Below, in pieces: positions 62,201-64,000 of a DNA stretch of 64,000 bases. The stretch comes from an uncultured Lachnospiraceae bacterium (GTDB lineage Bacteria; Bacillota; Clostridia; Lachnospirales; Lachnospiraceae). Made by a program: the position numbers and the translations under genes. The notes under the pieces were generated by a model that worked only from the letters and a program-made list of their open reading frames with translations, was not told the DNA's origin and did no database searches. Numbering within the stretch: the first letter of the stretch is position 1; each line of letters opens with the position of its first letter. Where the stretch lies: assembly GCA_947631505.1 (NCBI GenBank), contig CANRLR010000005.1, forward strand, positions 62,001-126,000, written 5' to 3'.

Positions 62201-63205
62201 CTGGTAACTGTTTATCGTCATAACATGGTTTTCGTCTTCCGAATCACTCCGCAATTTATAGACCAGCTTAAATTCAAAATCCATATCATACGATTTGCTT
62301 TGAGCAAAAGGGCTGCTCGTCACCCATGGTATCGTCCCGAAATCCCATGAAAATCCCCGCCGCGTCACCTTGCCGTCACTTGTTTCGGAAACCGCCTGAA
62401 ACGCACGGATAAAATTCTCCGGTGTATTCTGATACGTTACTTCTCCCCCATTTTCACCCTGCATAAATATCCGAAGTTCCGACATTCTCTCCTTGTCGCT
62501 GCCGGAATCCGCTTCTTTTGTCGTATCCGGCGGAATCACCGTATCGAACCAGTCATTGACGTCCTTAAAATACGCTGTTCCCTTTAGCGGAATATAGAAA
62601 TTATCTCCTCCGCCCTCCGGCACGAAATAGTCCTCTGCTTCCTTTGCCTGTACTCTCCTGTTATAGCAGATATAAATATGATCCCTCGGCGGATTCTGCT
62701 TTGAAACCGGGTCCACAATCTCAATTGTATCAAGCATCGGATAATCAATTTCATATACTCCGAGCTCTGTTTCCGAAGTGGTTTCCTGTGCATTCACCAC
62801 CCCATCCGTTTCCTCTGTATAGCGGTCTCCGGTCAGCACAGCAACAAGCTTCTTGCCATGCCCCTCCTCATAAGTAATACTGACATTACCGATTACATTG
62901 CAGACACCGCCAAAAGAAACCGACGTCGTCCCTTGTTTGATTAATCTCCGCCCCGTATCCGTCTCCTCAAAAAGATCGACACGAACCGACAGGGAATGAA
63001 CCGGGTTTACCACCGTATACTCGCCATCCACCTGAATGCTCTCCTCCGTCATCAGGACATCCCTGACAAAAAGGCCATCATGAAGAGGGGGCATAGTATT
63101 ATCCATGCCCCCTCTGTTCCGCATCTGTTTTCTGTTTTTCAACGCCTCCGAAAGCAACGGAAGCTTTTTCATATCCTCGGCCATTACATTTAATTCTTTT
63201 CCCAT
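59258..63205 (-). CDS. 1315-aa protein with an embedded Hint (Hedgehog/intein) domain
   Basis: First gene of the cluster; ATG 63205 (AAGGAG 7 nt upstream). Residues about 353-490 form a Hint domain: nucleophile Cys in WGCLYLGTKITMEDGSRKRVEEIQAGD, block B-like VYVSDQHPM (His), and the end HVFYANGLLTGDN. The typical terminal His-Asn is Ala-Asn-Gly, and no +1 Cys/Ser/Thr follows, so splicing is unlikely while N-terminal cleavage or branching remains possible. Before it are beta modules; after it fibronectin/Ig-like repeats; the C-terminus (TVADMVERFGMDTVQLRLQREGRTVDAGYDDIKDLLLYMGDCLYIG) looks like a beta-grasp. Function unknown. Confidence 0.75.
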   Translation of the reverse strand: MGKELNVMAEDMKKLPLLSEALKNRKQMRNRGGMDNTMPPLHDGLFVRDVLMTEESIQVDGEYTVVNPVHSLSVRVDLFEETDTGRRLIKQGTTSVSFGGVCNVIGNVSITYEEGHGKKLVAVLTGDRYTEETDGVVNAQETTSETELGVYEIDYPMLDTIEIVDPVSKQNPPRDHIYICYNRRVQAKEAEDYFVPEGGGDNFYIPLKGTAYFKDVNDWFDTVIPPDTTKEADSGSDKERMSELRIFMQGENGGEVTYQNTPENFIRAFQAVSETSDGKVTRRGFSWDFGTIPWVTSSPFAQSKSYDMDFEFKLVYKLRSDSEDENHVMTINSYQSLPADYKKVGFMRIYWGCLYLGTKITMEDGSRKRVEEIQAGDCVKSQEGCLRVKDIVEGREPLGVLLIETESKKVYVSDQHPMITNQGIVLACNLIDYPDIYIVTEDGDEEHVEDVNRYVFQDDRVYSLILESPDGRELPIEEHVFYANGLLTGDNDLQKYAADKKWRQERERFAIGENWRQDVEAARQYCKLYQERDILWKEDVQWEESDHTSEIPPYITQVLCREVTEEGENKGKMEYIVSFDTKDRQTSSGEFKLGLKSDCLTEPVEVSVSAGQMQGTIYYDLDAVNDYFLYVYPAGNKAACSKEIVALPKTGFQVERVGFIDSRKMMFDYQCEKLIPENVLVSLKGTDSSGAGITRHVTLTPFERTFDLYDYGVENFSQLTLSAYAEYQDCGAEIAFYLPKTYTVILKEPETGWIHTEIVSGASGGEDKLKLEVSMNQTVYTEAKLMAELFREGESLYVTDSVSASQSGGTYLLEIPMKQVQADGFTEYEVRFRCRKGKLFTNAGRAYRLILQMPEIEQMEFQRVKEGTAWNVSLQMSGDYNCLHDYAVKESGTTVSAVKGPNQTEIVSLKETTQTTASLAYSSGVVRGPFPNAVDLKKEQFYVVEKDGAMVICLSDTPKIDMTADIKVRLADISCSETIGQELLFQLVAEDGVTYLKMLADVWSFSDGENGNSGKRETVKENYESFLKQLEEKNYTASQIRTIRKTIGDYLPMTPEEQAFYKLHFRTDFEEAKSVLELIPGVTVRVSHSMYECVGDENDSEYLNDYVASAEEQFCVVERDGRLCLDPYVRKLGNGSYVDLMSQPTTAEQGHPVDERYYTTGGAAVIDLQSSTMERPYLVLAYHSKFPSVGTLVNPMMARNVALLAAPTYRELDTGVRYFFENNTTDCADADIKGSYLKGRVHMTPCMEVFVNGHPHTVPFFTTVADMVERFGMDTVQLRLQREGRTVDAGYDDIKDLLLYMGDCLYIGEKWGTDE

Positions 63206-63461
63206 ACATTTCTCCTTTTCTTTACTTTTTCCTACAATCATCTGCTAAATGTTATAAAAATCATAACATGATTCGACAGTTCAAAAAAGGAACAATACAC
63301 CGCATTTTTTATAAAGATACATATGCAGCCAAGCTGTCTAATTTTGAACGACTCGGCAAAAAAATTGTTAAATTTTTCCCTTTTTCTTCTAAGGTATTTT
63401 AGTGAAACATCCGATATAATTAAAAGATAGACGTGCATTTCCAAGGAAAGGGGGATAGAAG
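63206..63461. other. Intergenic region between divergent genes
   Basis: About 255 nt. It contains an inverted repeat ATGTTAT / ATAACAT (63248-63268), 45 nt before the 1315-aa gene, a possible operator for the cluster, and TATAAT at 63414-63419 facing right. Confidence 0.5.
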
Positions 63462-63698
63462 ATGTCAAATCAGTCTAGTGAAGAACGGATTTCTCAAAAG
63501 TTATCACGTGATTCCGCAAAGAATTCTAAAAAGAATACTGCCATTGTCGTTATCATCATAGGAATTGTCATCATTGCCATCGTGGCACTTATTTTAGTCT
63601 TTGCCCGTCAAACTGAACCAAAACGGAATGTCGTTGTGACTCCCGATAATGTTGATGAGATTCTTTCTGACATGAAAGGTCAAGTCACAATTTTATAG
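63462..63698 (+). pseudogene. N-terminal remnant of a membrane-anchored protein
   Basis: A good ribosome site (AAGGGGG) and ATG, cytoplasmic polar N-terminus, one membrane segment (AIVVIIIGIVIIAIVALILVF), then only about 25 residues (VVVTPDNVDEILSDMKGQVTIL). The family-like stretch stops at DEILSDM, as if an extracellular domain were cut off. It meets a second truncated gene here. Confidence 0.6.
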
Positions 63699-64000
63699 CA
63701 TCTTTCACATAAGCGCTCCATTCCGGAAACATTGTAAAAATTATTGCCAAATAATTCAACCTTTGAACATACCAATTTAAGTGATTTTCTTTCCGCAAAC
63801 TCATACTTTCTTTCGATTGCCTGTTCGAGTAAAATATCATCTCCTGCCACAATCTGAACATATTTGCCATGCACCTGATTTATAGCAATATTGCAATTTT
63901 TTGTCACTCCATGATTTTTCTTTGCAATAAGAAATCTAGCTTTGGCAAATCGGTTCTGATACTTCCGCAGCCACTTTCCTACGAGCTTCACGGTATTATC
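63680..64000 (-). pseudogene. Glycosyltransferase family 2 fragment, 3'-truncated; 5' end outside window
   Basis: About 107 codons of a GT2-type enzyme: NRFAKARFLIAKKNHGVTKNCNIAINQVHGKYVQIVAGDDIL holds the GDD (DxD-like) motif, and LKLVCSKVELFGNN follows. It then stops at CERCYKIVT where the family normally goes on for at least 100 residues. It overlaps the membrane-protein remnant by 19 nt. Confidence 0.65.

Noticed and set aside
63238-63468. Minus-strand ORF of 76 codons upstream of the 1315-aa gene
   Set aside because: AT-rich, no ribosome site, and it covers the promoter region.

Overview
The window looks like a low-GC Firmicutes chromosome, most likely a gut Clostridia (Lachnospiraceae-like) organism: strong GGAGG ribosome binding sites, TTGACA-17-TATAAT promoters, frequent GTG/TTG starts and a SpoIID/peptidoglycan-binding type host gene. 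The genus cannot be fixed from the sequence alone.

Positions 1 to about 37,540 are the right-hand part of an AT-rich prophage with a contractile tail (myovirus). Its left end lies outside the window. The late genes run leftward on the minus strand: regulator, tyrosine recombinase, TerS, TerL, gpW-like connector, lambda-type portal, ClpP-like protease with a nested scaffold, gpD-like decoration protein, gpE-like capsid, joining and completion proteins, sheath, tube, frameshifted tail chaperone, and tape measure (cut by the window start). The early genes (16-28 kb, also minus) include a replication initiator, ASCH and DUF551 proteins, many small proteins, and ParA/ParB. Several early genes are broken. 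At 27.9-29.0 kb lies an RNA-rich segment with a tRNA(CAU), two miniature tRNA-like elements and a promoter-to-terminator small RNA. The lysogeny and accessory block (29-36 kb) holds a CI-like repressor with operators, a lipoprotein, HicAB, an orphan LytTR regulator with a probable target gene, and an Xre repressor with two matching operator-promoters. A large serine recombinase closes the prophage. It sits against the 3' part of a host cell-wall gene whose 5' part is presumably beyond the left end of the prophage.

From 37.9 to 42.7 kb is the dTDP-L-rhamnose operon (rfbA-B-D-C order of transcription), preceded by a MerR-methyltransferase fusion. The rfb promoter has the MerR hallmark: a 19-bp spacer filled by a perfect palindrome.

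From 43.6 to 63.2 kb is a minus-strand cluster that I do not recognise as any described system: a 1315-aa protein with an embedded Hint domain, a 993-aa protein, a ComEC-type metallo-beta-lactamase-fold protein, a 2638-aa beta-rich giant, an ABC-type ATPase that has lost all its catalytic motifs, an ABC-2-like membrane protein, and a membrane-anchored Ig-like protein. None of the three large proteins has a signal peptide. This is the best candidate for an undescribed system. The right edge (63.46-64.0 kb) shows two convergent genes that both look truncated at their meeting point.
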